Below, in pieces: positions 1 to 9,491 of a DNA stretch of 20,950 nucleotides. This DNA is from Silene noctiflora (taxonomy: Eukaryota; Streptophyta; Magnoliopsida; Caryophyllales; Caryophyllaceae), in the NCBI GenBank assembly GCA_009801015.1, contig VHZZ01000889.1, positions 154,041 to 174,990 of the forward strand. The letters are read 5' to 3'. A program made the translations under genes and the position numbers. Below the pieces are notes generated by a model. The model saw nothing but the letters and a program-made list of their open reading frames with translations. It was not told where the DNA came from and made no database searches. How positions within the stretch are numbered: position 1 is the first letter of the stretch; every line of letters starts with the position of its first letter.

Positions 1-461
1 TCCATCACTTCAACTAACTTCTAGACTCCCTTACAACAATAAGGATTAAGTTTAGAAGTTAAGTTATTTTTTAAAAAAGGAGCACCTAATTCACCTCTTC
101 CCCCTCTTAGGTTCTCGGTATCCAACCCTTCATCGTCGTCTCATTAAACAATCTGCCATGATCATTATACTTGTATAATGGAGTTTGACTTATCAAAGTC
201 ATTCTCGTGTGCCTCCAGTCACCAAGTTGCTTATATTTAATCAAGAAAGAATATAGCATAACTAGGAAACTACAGGAATACTTTCTTTAATTGAAGTAAG
301 AGCTTCGAACTCGAATATCAACGTGCATTCAAGTTAACCAGTTGTGAATATGATAAACTGTAGTGAACTTCTATTAATTCAAGTTTAATATAAAGTCGTA
401 GCATTTTGGACTAGTTACAAATAGAAACTCTCAGAACTCAATTAAGTCAAAAGTTACAAAA
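1..461 (+). promoter_or_regulatory. Upstream region of GLR copy 1
   Basis: This is non-coding, AT-rich sequence before the first GLR copy. A TATA-like stretch (taatataaag, 386-395) lies about 70 bases upstream of the start codon at 462. The last 35 bases before the ATG resemble the corresponding leader of copy 2 (shared aagtcaaaa/cgtcaaaaa type sequence before aaaatggaagg), so the duplication probably included some 5' flank. No other element is recognised here. The promoter call rests on position and the TATA-like string only. Confidence 0.35.
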
Positions 462-846
462 ATGGAAGGTTCGTCCAACCTTTCCGCGGTCCTTTATCTC
501 GTCGTCTTCCTTGCGACATTATCGACACATGGTCTGATCAAGGTAAGGGCTCAGTCGGGAAACCAAACAACGCTAAGGATTGCGGTCCCATCAAAGAGTT
601 TGTCAAGATTATCCGCGATCCAGTTACTTGCCAGCGAAATTTCAGTGGGTTTCCAATTGAGGTATTTACCGAGGCTGTGAGCTTGACAGTAGACAATTCT
701 ATCTCATTTGAGTTCATTCCTTTTGAAAGGCCTGACGGCACCATGAACGGATCCTATGACGATATGGTGGAAGCTGTCTTTAATAAGGTGCGAATATATT
801 ACCTTAAAACGTTAGCCTAGTACGTATATGTGTAATCAACAATTCT

Positions 847-946
847 TGTATAAGACGGTCTAACATATTCTGAGCTGGATAAGCATGCATTTCGTATCTT
901 ATCTTTTTGTACGTTATTCGTAAGACAGACTAGACAGTCTTATACA
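847..946. mobile_element. Small MITE-like inverted-repeat element in GLR copy 1 intron 1
   Basis: The ends tgtataagacggtcta (847-862) and tagacagtcttataca (931-946) are inverted repeats matching at 15 of 16 bases, enclosing about 68 bases. The AAGACGGTCT type of end recurs at 10470-10476/10494-10500 in intron 2 of copy 2, as a 7-bp inverted pair. I see no convincing target duplication, so the exact borders and the transposon superfamily remain open. Confidence 0.45.
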
Positions 947-1324
947 CGAATTTGAGCTAAGTGGTTTTGAGAGCATAACACTTATAGTTTAAGCATTGTT
1001 TACTATTAGCAGCTATACGATGGCGCGGTGGGAGATATAACCATAAGGTTTTCAAGGACATCGTGGGTCGATTTTACGATAACTTACACTGATATACGAA
1101 TATCAATGTTGATTCCTACATCACAACAATCAAGCAACAAAACTGTCAATTCTGTAAATTCACTGACACGGGTAATTTTGATTTGTACATTCATTTTCTT
1201 CTTTCTCAGCATCCTAATCATTATTTGTTCCGACATTGCAAACGTTGTGTTTGGCCGAATCAGGAGTAAGTCTGGCAAAATCATTTTTCTTCCTTTTACG
1301 CATCTTCATAATACTGCATGAGAC

Positions 1325-1329
1325 GCTAT
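1325..1329. repeat. Target-site duplication, left (GCTAT)
   Basis: The five bases GCTAT directly precede the TG of the 5' LTR and recur at 6919-6923 directly after the CA of the 3' LTR. A perfect 5-bp duplication is the normal footprint of Copia integrase and shows that both element ends are those of a single insertion. Confidence 0.95.
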
Positions 1330-1837
1330 TGTTGGAATTTCCTAGCAATGGATATGGGATAATACGGAATAGAAGAGATGCTATGTTTATAAGGCTACCT
1401 TTGGCCCAATATGGATTAAAAGTAATTATCATATATCTGATAATTATAGCAGTTAATTCATAATGGCAGTTAATTAAAACCTCTTCAGAATTTATTATAG
1501 GCCATTGATCCTATTGATGGCTGAGATTTTCCTCCCAAGAGTAACCATTATATTATATATATGGGAATTGGTGTTCAAACAAAACACAGAAAAAATCCTC
1601 CAGAATAAATCTTTGATACATTAGAATTGCTAATTATGGTGTAGTGCAATCGTATTAGTGTGACTCTTAGTATCCCTGAGACATTTGATCCACCCCGGGC
1701 ACTCAATAAGGGGGCGAAATAGTCTTAAGGGCAACGTAGTATTACGTGCTTGAGGAGTCGGTAGTTTCTGTTTTATATTCATTGTTCGGTAGTTTCAGTT
1801 TTATATTCATTGTTTTAGTACTATAATTACATCAACA
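1330..1837 (+). repeat. 5' LTR of the Copia element
   Basis: The 508-bp LTR begins tgttggaatt and ends acatcaaca. A TATA run at 1549-1562 is the likely promoter core, which would place the transcript start near 1585-1595 (inference). A 28-bp unit beginning tcggtagttt is duplicated in tandem at 1758-1785 and 1786-1813 with one difference. Bases 1717-1729 (aaatagtcttaag) are exactly complementary to 1840-1852 just outside the LTR. Confidence 0.95.
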
Positions 1838-1852
1838 ATCTTAAGACTATTT
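1717..1852 (+). promoter_or_regulatory. Possible self-priming or cyclisation pairing at the Copia primer-site position
   Basis: The 13 bases at 1717-1729 in the LTR and those at 1840-1852 are perfect reverse complements. The second arm starts two bases after the LTR end, exactly where a primer-binding site belongs, and no TGGTATCAGAG-type tRNA site is seen there. The same LTR motif is present at 6798-6810 in the 3' LTR. Fold-back priming is established for Tf1 and relatives (Gypsy type). Its use by this Copia element is my inference, and pairing with a tRNA fragment is an alternative. Confidence 0.45.
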
Positions 1853-1873
1853 ACTATGGCAAGCATCAAGTAA

Positions 1874-2353
1874 ATGACAACGAATATCACGAAACTGGAC
1901 AAGTTTGACGGTGGGAATTTCCGCAGATGGCAGAATAAAATGCACTTCCTTCTCACTACCCTGAAAGTTGTTTATGTTCTAACTACTCCACAGCCACAGG
2001 AAAGGGAAGACGAAACGTTGGAAGAACAACGTAACAGAGCAAAGTGGGAAAACGATGAGTATATATGTCGTGGTCATATTCTGAATTGTATGTCCGATGC
2101 CATGTTCGACACATACCAGACCATGGAATCTGCCAAAGACCTATGGGATCAATTGGAAGCAAGGTATATGCGTGAAGACGCTACAAGTAAGAAATTTCTT
2201 GTTTCACAATTTAACATGTATACCATGACCGATAAGAGGTCAGTAATGGAACAATTTTATGAATTAGAGCGCATCCTTGGTAATTTTAAACAACATAATA
2301 TGAACATGGATGAATCTATCATTGTTTCCACCATTATTGACAAACTGCCTTAG
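1874..2353 (+). pseudogene. Copia gag, N-terminal part (capsid region), truncated
   Basis: This open stretch of 159 codons encodes the N-terminal part of a plant Copia gag: the KLDKFDGGNFRRWQNKM region at its start, then a UBN2/capsid-like helical segment with the LWDQLEARY motif. The protein would assemble virus-like particles around the element's RNA. An upstream in-frame ATG at 1856, in a good context (A at -3, G at +4), is separated from it by a TAA at 1871-1873, so the ORF as given starts at a weaker second ATG. It ends at a TAG (2351-2353) where the conserved sequence continues one base out of frame from 2356. Both breaks make this a degenerate gag. Confidence 0.9.
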
Positions 2354-2355
2354 GA

Positions 2356-3414
2356 TGGAAAGAGTTTAAGCATAGTCTTAAACATAAAAAGGAGGATCTT
2401 TCTCTTGAGGAATTGGCTAACCATCTTCGTGTAGAAGAAGAATTTCATAAACAGGAAGAAAATAAGAATCAATCTGTCAATATAATAGTGGAAGAAGGCC
2501 AATCCAGTAAGGGCAAAGGCAAGTACAATGACAAAGGTAAAGGCAAAGGAAAATCCAATGGTAAAGGGACAAAGAGGAAATGGGATTCTGACTCTGATCA
2601 GAAAACAAAAGGTCCTTGTTGGATATGCAAAGGTCCTCACTTGAAAGTAAACTGTCCGAAGAGAAGAGGTCCTGATAATTCAAGGACTGGTCAGCATGGT
2701 TCTCACAAAAATGCTTCTACCTCTAGTGGCAATGAAAACTTCGCTGCCATGATATCCGAAATCAACATGGTCCAAGACGACAATGACTGGTGGGTTGATT
2801 CGGGTGCCACAAAGCATGTATCCAAAGATAAGTCAAACTTCAAGACTTATGAACCAGTGAAAGAACCAACATTTCTCTACATGGGAAACAAGTCTCCTGT
2901 TACTGTTTTAGGCAAAGGAAGTGTAGAATTGCAATTTACTTCTGGAAAATATCTTACCTTAAGTGATGTGTACCATGCTCCAGATTTGAGCAAAAAAATG
3001 ATGTCTGGATATTTATTGAACCAATATGGGTTCAAACAAGTGTATGAAGCAGGAAATTATGTAATATCTAAGGGTGGAGTGTTTGTCGGCAAAGGGTATG
3101 CCCATGCCGGCATGTTCAAGTTGAACATTATTAATAATAATATGATGAATGTTTCTGTCTACTCGGATGTTTTTGATAATTCTGTTTTATGGCATAATCG
3201 GTTAGGACATGTGAACTTTCGGAAATTGAAAGACATGTCTTATCTATCCTTAATTCCATCGTTTGATAAGCATAGTGTAAATTGCAAAACATGTATGGTA
3301 ACTAAAATCACAAGACTACCTTTTCCTTCCGTTACTAGAGAATCAAAGTTACTCGATATAATTCATAGTGATTTATGTGATATGAGTGATGCTTTGACTT
3401 TACATCATAGATGA
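2356..3414 (+). pseudogene. Copia gag C-terminus, protease and integrase N-terminal half
   Basis: This reading frame is displaced by one base from the preceding gag part. It contains a lysine- and glycine-rich basic stretch, then a zinc knuckle at 2617-2655 (CWICKGPHLKVNC). The knuckle spacing is CX2CX3HX4C, one residue shorter than the usual CX2CX4HX4C. The aspartic protease signature DSGA is at 2797-2808. The integrase zinc domain follows, with histidine codons at 3193 and 3208 and the CKTC pair at 3283-3294. The first catalytic Asp lies in HSDLC (codon 3370). The frame runs into a TGA at 3412-3414, just where the integrase core should continue. A short deletion there removes part of the core between the first and second catalytic Asp. 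Confidence 0.92.
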
Positions 3415-5821
3415 TCATTCTAGATTTTGCCATGTATATCTTTTGCGTTCAAAAGATGAAGTACTTGATAATTTTAAAGTGTATAAATCTGAAGTGGAAC
3501 TTCATTGTGAAACATTTATTAAATGCCTTAGATCTGATAGAGGAGGGGAATATTATAATCCCTTGTATTTCCAAACCACTGGAATTATCCACCAAGTTAC
3601 AGCACCTTACACACCGCAGCAAAATGGTGTTGCTGAACGGAAAAATCGAGTTCTAACAGAAATGGTTAATGCCATGTTATCTAACTCGGGTTTATCCCAT
3701 GGTTTTTGGGGTGAAGCATTACAGACGGCTTGTTATATCCTTAATAGGGTGCCTACGAAAAGGCATAAGTCTACTACACCATATGAACTTTGGAATAAGA
3801 GAAAACCTAATCTAAGTCATCTAAAAGTTTGGGGATGTAGAGCAATTGTTAAAGTACCTGAACCTAAAAGGAAGAAATTAGGTGAAAAAGGAATTGAATG
3901 CTTTTTTATAGGTTATGCTGCAAATAGCAAAGTCTATATGTTCAAGGTCATTGAACCAAACGATCATTATTCTGTTAATACTGTTATCGAGTCCAGAGAT
4001 GCAATTTTTGATGAAAATCGTTTTTCATCGATTCCGAGACCTCGTGACATAACAGTGGAACCCAAGACTGCTGGTAAAAATCATGGGAATGATAGTAATG
4101 ACATTTCTAATGAGGAAGCTCTACAATTAAGGCGAAGTAAGAGGCCACGGAAACATAAAGATTTCGGTCCTGATTTCTTTATGTTTCTCGTGGAAGGGAG
4201 TCGAGAACAAGATTCTGTTGAAAAGTATATTCCATTTTTTTATAATATGGATGCCGATCCCGTCACATTTGAGGAGGCTATGAAATGTCCAGATGCTTCT
4301 TTTTGGAAAGAAGCCGTTAATGACGAAATGGATTCAATAATGGGTAATAAGGTCTGGAAGTTATCAGATTTACCTCCAGGTTGTAAACCTATAGGTTATA
4401 AGTGGATCTTCAAAAAGAAAATGAAAGTCGATGATACTATTGACAAGTTTAAGGCGCGGTTAGTAGCAAAAGGTTACACTCAAAAGGAGGGTCTTGATTA
4501 TTTTGACACTTACGCTCCAGTTGCGAGAACCACTACAATTAGAATACTAATTGCTCTATCATCGGTTTACAATCTAGTAATTCACCAGATGGATGTTAAG
4601 ACGGCGTTTCTTAACGGTGAGTTAGATGAGGAAGTATATATGGAACAACCGGAAGGATTTATAATTCCGGGTCAAGAACACAAGGTTTGTAAGTTAATTA
4701 AGTCTTTATACGGACTTAAACAAGCTCCTAAACAATGGCATCAGAAGTTCGATGAGATTATGCTTGGAAACGATTTTCGTATTAATGATGCAGACAAGTG
4801 TGTATATTATAAATTCTATGGAAACCAAGGAGTCGTCATTTGTTTATATGTCGATGATATGTTAATATTTGGCACTGATCTCCAACAAGTGGAGGACACT
4901 AAAAATTTCTTGTCTGCTAATTTTTCCATGAAAGACTTGGGTGTGGCTGATGTTATTTTAGGAATTAAAATTACAAGATCGGGTAATAATTTGATCCTGT
5001 CTCAGTCACACTATGTTGAAAAGGTGTTAAAGAAATTTAACAACTTGGACTGCAAACCAGCTTCGACACCATTTGATCACAGTGTCACTTTATCGAAAAA
5101 CACTGGTGAGCCTGTAAAACAACTAGAATATGCTAAGGTAATAGGTTGTCTCATGTATGCTATGACATGTACAAGACCTGATATAGGATTTGCGGTTGGG
5201 AAATTAAGTCGTTATACCCATAACCCAAGTCATGCTCATTGGCATGCAGTTAGAAGGATTCTTAAATACCTTCGGAAGACAATTTCCTTTGGAATCCATT
5301 ATTCTGGTTTTCCATCTATATTAGAAGGGTTTTCAGATGCGAGTTGGATTTCTAACAGTGATCATTCCTCTACGGGTAGATGGATTTTCACTCTTGGCGG
5401 GGGTGCGGTTTCTTGGGGTTCAAAGAAACAGACATGTATAGCAGATTCATCCATGGCGTCTGAATTTATTGCACTTGCATCAGCTTGTAAAGAAGCTGAA
5501 TGGATTAGAAACTTATTGTATAATTTACCGCTTTGGCCTAAACCTATGTCACCGATATCACTTCATTGTGATAGTGAAGCAACATTGGGTCGAGCATACA
5601 ATAACGTTTATAATGGTAAATCAAGGCACATTGGTTTAAGGCACAATTATGTAAAACAATTAATCCATGATGGAGTTATAACTGCGGATTTTGTGCGTAC
5701 TCATGAGAATCTAGCAGATCCCTTGACAAAAGGCCTACCGAGGGATCTGGTGGTTAAAACCACAAAAGGGATGGGTTTAAAGCCTATAAAAGGAATCATA
5801 AATGATGGAACCTCGACTTAA
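3410..5821 (+). pseudogene. Copia integrase core, reverse transcriptase and RNase H
   Basis: The second pol frame resumes at DDHSRF (3410), so its apparent ATG at 3443 is internal to integrase and not a true start. It holds the second and third integrase catalytic residues (Asp in RSDRGGEY, codon 3536; Glu in NGVAERKNR, codon 3635). The reverse transcriptase follows with [20 protein letters not shown] and the YVDDM active site at 4847-4861. The RNase H domain has the SDASW and [11 protein letters not shown] segments, and the C-terminal end reads [10 protein letters not shown] before a TAA at 5819-5821. No break is seen within RT or RNase H. The enzymes would copy the element RNA and insert the cDNA, but the frame break upstream prevents their production as part of a full polyprotein. 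Confidence 0.95.
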
Positions 5822-6410
5822 CGCTAGATAGAACCATCGAGTCTTAAGTTCAATGAGATCAAGTACATTGTTTGTGGTTGGATAACACCAATAAAGTCAT
5901 CCCAAAGGTTGGTGTTTGATTACCATAATGTTAAGGAGGCTGAGTATATATACTCTTAGTGAATCTTTGGTGATTAGACGTTTGATGTAAATTCCCCGGG
6001 TATGCCTGGGTGTATTTGTACTATTCTAATTATTAATATATATTCATATATTATTCATACGCTTTCACTATGATATTGTATTATGGGTATTGATAAGGTT
6101 CACCTATATGAGCTTAAAGTGAGGCCGCTTTAGGGAGTTAAAATAGGCTTGACTTCTAAATGCTCATGAATGGATACATGACACATGGCCATAAAAGTGT
6201 CGGTTCTCTCTACATGTATCAAGGATAAAGAGTCTTGTGTGTGGCTTGGAATTAAGTAGTAAAAGAGGATTGGCTGGTTCAAAGCTCTGTCTACCATGCT
6301 TTCCTAACTATTTAAAAGATATGTTCACTAAAATGAAGGTTCAATCGCGAGACACCTTCATCTAAGCATAAGATTACGATTTCAAATATTGCTCGGAAAT
6401 AGCGGGGGAT
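5822..6410 (+). other. Copia 3' untranslated region with polypurine tract
   Basis: About 590 bases lie between the pol stop and the 3' LTR without a coding frame. The purine run agcggggga at 6401-6409, directly before the LTR, is the expected plus-strand primer (polypurine tract). A small stem, gaaggt with accttc, lies near 6334-6360. No additional gene such as an envelope-like frame is seen. Confidence 0.8.
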
Positions 6411-6918
6411 TGTTGGAATTTCCTAGCAATGGATATGGGATAATACGGAATAGAAGAGATGCTATGTTTATAAGGCTACCTTTGGCCCAATATGGATTAA
6501 AAGTAATTATCATATATCTGATAATTATAGCAGTTAATTCATAATGGCAGTTAATTAAAACCTCTTCAGAATTTATTATAGGCCATTGATCCTATTGATG
6601 GCTGAGATTTTCCTCCCAAGAGTAACCATTATATTATATATATGGGAATTGGTGTTCAAACAAAACACAGAAAAAATCTTCCAGAATAAATCTTTGATAC
6701 ATTAGAATTGCTAATTATGGTGTAGTGCAATCGTATTAGTGTGACTCTTAGTATCCCTGAGACATTCGATCCACCCTGGCCACTCAATAAGGGGGAGAAA
6801 TAGTCTTAAGGGCAACGTAGTAATACGTGCTTGAGGAGTCGGTAGTTTCTGTTTTATATTCATTGTTCGGTAGTTTCAGTTTTATATTCATTGTTTTAGT
6901 ACTATAATTACATCAACA
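6411..6918 (+). repeat. 3' LTR of the Copia element
   Basis: This 508-bp LTR is the same length as the 5' copy and differs from it at six positions, clustered in the last 180 bases. It keeps the 28-bp tandem duplication (6839-6866, 6867-6894) and the aaatagtcttaag motif (6798-6810). The right target duplication GCTAT follows at 6919-6923. Confidence 0.95.
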
Positions 6919-6923
6919 GCTAT
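6919..6923. repeat. Target-site duplication, right (GCTAT)
   Basis: This is the right-hand copy of the 5-bp duplication. The sequence continues ggcatatgagac. Together with gcatgagac on the left side, it can be aligned with the uninterrupted intron 2 of copy 2 near 10463-10485, which acts as a paralogous empty site. Confidence 0.95.
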
Positions 6924-8285
6924 GGCATATGAGACCATCTTACATGCAAGACCATTTTATTCGAGTTTGCATACACTAATTTCTTAATGGAAATTGCAGG
7001 TAGTGCATATCAACAAGCTAGACAAGAAGAAGGTGCGGAGGAGAGTAAGTAGTTCAATACCTCTCAAATGTTGAAATTATTGTCTCGTATGTATAAAAAA
7101 TAGTTCATATCAATATCAAAACTGCAGATGCCATACATCGACTCAAAGAAAGAAAAGAAGATTGGAGGAGTAAGTACCGAATCTCTTCCTATCTTCGTCT
7201 CTTGTTAAAACTTACAACAATATTACACAAGAATTTGTGGTATACTTAAATCTACGATGCAGGGGAGATGTTAGGAAGCGTATGGGGTACAAGACTGATG
7301 ATTTTACTATGGTTGGTGATCATTCTCTTTTTGATCACTTACTACGCTACAAGTTTCATTTGGTTTCTCTCGAACCAAGCATCGGGTGTACCAAACAAAA
7401 GTCTGAACCAAATCATACGCACTTGCGAAAAAGTAGGGTATCCGAGCGGTTCATTTGTGTACGATTTGCTTAAAGGATATGGAGTATCAGATAAACAACT
7501 ATATCGCTACCATTCAGAGTTAGAGCTGCTAGCAGATATGTTAACCAAAGGAAGCGAGGAAGGTGGGGTCGCGGTTGCCATCGATGAAACCCCGCCACTT
7601 TCGGTTTTCCTGGCTAAACATTGCTACAACTACAGCCTTATTCCCATTCCCAACTTTCATTCTTCTGGATATGGCTTTGTAGGTGATACGAAATAAGACG
7701 CGGAAGCGAAATAATGAATTAGCGAACGAAATTGTTTGAGACGAAAGATCGTCACAACTGGATATTTGATAAGTTAGACCTATAACTTATCAATGGTGAA
7801 CGAACTCAAGACCTATTGAGATCGAACAAGTTAATATTCAAAGACGCGTTTGAATAGAAACGGAATTTGTTTAGCTAAACCAGCCAACAACAAGTTTTTT
7901 ATTTCTCATATGATTTCTCCATGCTGACAAGCTAAGCAAAGAAGGCTTATAAGTAGCCAAACAACTTACACGTTTAGGAACTACAAGCAAATGAAAAGCT
8001 AGCTAATTAAGGACAATTACTCAGGCTAATTTAAGACGCCTTAAAGCACCCTTGAAACAGGGAAACTAAAGACTCCTTGACAACCCCCTCATTATTTCAA
8101 CAAAAATAGAAATGCAAACTTAAAGTAGTAACTGTTAAGCTGGACCAACGTAAGACACCATACAAACATAATGAGTCGTCGAACCCTGCGTGACCGCTAC
8201 CGTATCAGCAGGATCTCTTCTCCCTCTTTGTTCTCTTTATAAATTGACCCAACTCTAGAAAAAAACGCTTATTTCTAAACAAGTA

Positions 8286-8375
8286 CTCCCTACCTCTGGA
8301 TCATTTGTTTATTTTTTATATTCTTTATGAGGGGTATTTTAATCAAAAGTAACCAAATGACTGGGACGGTGGGAG
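8286..8375. mobile_element. Stowaway-like MITE in GLR copy 1 intron 5
   Basis: The element begins ctccctacct and ends cggtgggag, flanked on both sides by TA (8284-8285, 8376-8377). The left end and the reverse complement of the right end agree at about 18 of 26 positions, including CTCCC and TCATTTG. CTCCCT ends with a TA target duplication are the hallmark of Stowaway (Tc1/mariner) MITEs. It lies only 26 bases before the exon 6 acceptor, so it may affect branch-point or acceptor use. Confidence 0.7.
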
Positions 8376-8685
8376 TATTCATTTTGCATCTTTGTTATTG
8401 CAGGCTTTTCCTATAGGATCAAACTTGGTACAAGAAGTCTCAAAGGGTATCATAAAAATAACTGACAATGGTCAATTGGGAAGGATTCGAGCCAGGATGA
8501 TTGGTGGAATCGGAACATGTGAGGTCGACCTGAGAGTCGATGTTGCTTCCAACATTGCAAGTCCAAACATTATCTATCGATTATTTAAAGTCTGCGCCAT
8601 AGTTTATGTGCCTTTAATTGGGATCATATATGTAGCATACATCATGACTACTAGTCGACGTTGTCTTCGTTTTTTGTTTCCTTAA

Positions 8686-9491
8686 ATCATGTTGTACGTT
8701 TGAAGATGGTACCGAGATTCTATACCACTAGAGGATGTCATCACGTTTTTTTTCCCTGTGAAATATCTTCTCAATAGCTAGTTTATCTGGGTTGGTTTGA
8801 GTTATAATGCTACCTATCTGGTAAAGGGATAATATAACCTGGTTGAAAGCATGTAACCGTCAACATTTTCTTTAAAAATTCCTTTAGCAAAAGATAAAAA
8901 AATTATCTTGCGTATAAATCTATCTTAGTCGAGATGACTTTAAATTGTAAAGAACTTGGAGACGACTAATATTTTGAATAGATGACCAAAAAGAGGCTAT
9001 TTGCCAGCATGATCATCTTGTAGAGTAATATACAAGCGAGCCGAAATCTCAATGTGAAACCCTTAACCTCATTTTATAATGATTAATATAAGTCATTTGT
9101 AAAACCGTTCTACAATAAAATATTGTAAAATCATATAACAATGATTTCGATGTTCTTATCATGGAAAAATGGAAGTTAGTGGAAGTTATTTTAGTGAGGT
9201 TATTTAGTTAATATTCCGCGTAGCGATCACTTGGTTTTACAATAACACTTGTGTATGTTAGAAGAACAGAAATATTGTTTTATAATATGTTGGAACTATC
9301 AAAGTAGCTTTCGTATGTCAAATTAAAAAGTCTTCGGAGATTTCTTTAGGTATATCTTCTCTATTTAAAAAGCATTCCTCAACATTCTCTGCTGGACTTG
9401 GTCACAATTCACAAATTGAAAATTACATTAAAACATTCTTGCATTTTCCGTAACCTTAAACACAGTTGAAGATCAAAACTACGTCAAAAAG
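8686..9491 (+). promoter_or_regulatory. Spacer between the GLR copies and promoter region of copy 2
   Basis: This is 806 bases of AT-rich, non-coding sequence. A TATA-like tatttaaaa at 9361-9369 lies about 125 bases upstream of the copy 2 start and is the best promoter candidate. The leader immediately before the ATG resembles that of copy 1. No transposon ends or coding remnants are recognised. Confidence 0.35.

Larger units (their letters stand above)
1330..6918 (+). mobile_element. Ty1/Copia LTR retrotransposon, complete ends, broken coding region
   Basis: The 5589-bp element has 508-bp LTRs (1330-1837, 6411-6918) that start TG and end CA and are flanked by GCTAT duplications. The order gag, protease, integrase, reverse transcriptase, RNase H defines it as Copia, because integrase precedes RT. 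It sits in intron 2 of GLR copy 1 on the same strand. The two LTRs differ at six positions by my count (about 1.2 percent), so insertion is recent on a plant-genome scale. The coding region is interrupted by a TAA five codons after the first possible gag ATG, by a single-base frame change near 2351, and by a deletion with frame change near 3397-3409, so this copy cannot make a full polyprotein. I do not assign a Copia lineage with confidence. The leader lacks the usual plant initiator-tRNA primer site. Confidence 0.96.
462..8685 (+). pseudogene. GLR-like gene copy 1, frameshifted and interrupted by Copia
   Basis: This is a tandem paralogue of the gene at 9492-12264. Exons inferred by alignment to it are 462-787, 1013-1265, 7000-7044, 7128-7169, 7263-7678 and 8404-8685, all with GT/AG introns and the same phases (0,1,1,1,0). 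Exon 1 encodes a signal peptide and the start of the S1 ligand-binding lobe. After the AVPSKS residues, 13 bases present in copy 2 (after 9634) are missing, which shifts the frame and gives a stop at 678-680. Exons 2-6 stay open in the expected frame: exon 2 has YDGAVGDITIRFSR and one membrane segment, exons 3-4 a charged linker, exon 5 an M3-like segment and S2, exon 6 the end of S2 and M4. Intron 2 is enlarged to 5.7 kb by a Copia insertion in the same orientation. Exon 5 and exon 6 each have one codon more than copy 2. The open later exons suggest recent loss. An internal start could in principle yield an N-terminally truncated protein without a signal peptide. Confidence 0.8.

Noticed and set aside
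538-744. Minus-strand ORF over GLR exon 1
   Set aside because: It is an antisense shadow of the S1-coding exon; there is no domain signature or promoter.
2350-2683. Minus-strand open stretches over gag
   Set aside because: They are antisense shadows of the lysine-rich gag segment and translate to low-complexity Phe/Leu-rich strings.
3411-3656. Separate 81-codon ORF overlapping integrase
   Set aside because: It is an off-frame reading of the integrase core, whose DDHSRF frame starts at 3410.
7679-7696. Reading GLR exon 5 of copy 1 through to TAA at 7694-7696
   Set aside because: The conserved GYGF/AFPIGS junction requires splicing at 7678/8404, as in copy 2, so the extra residues are intron.
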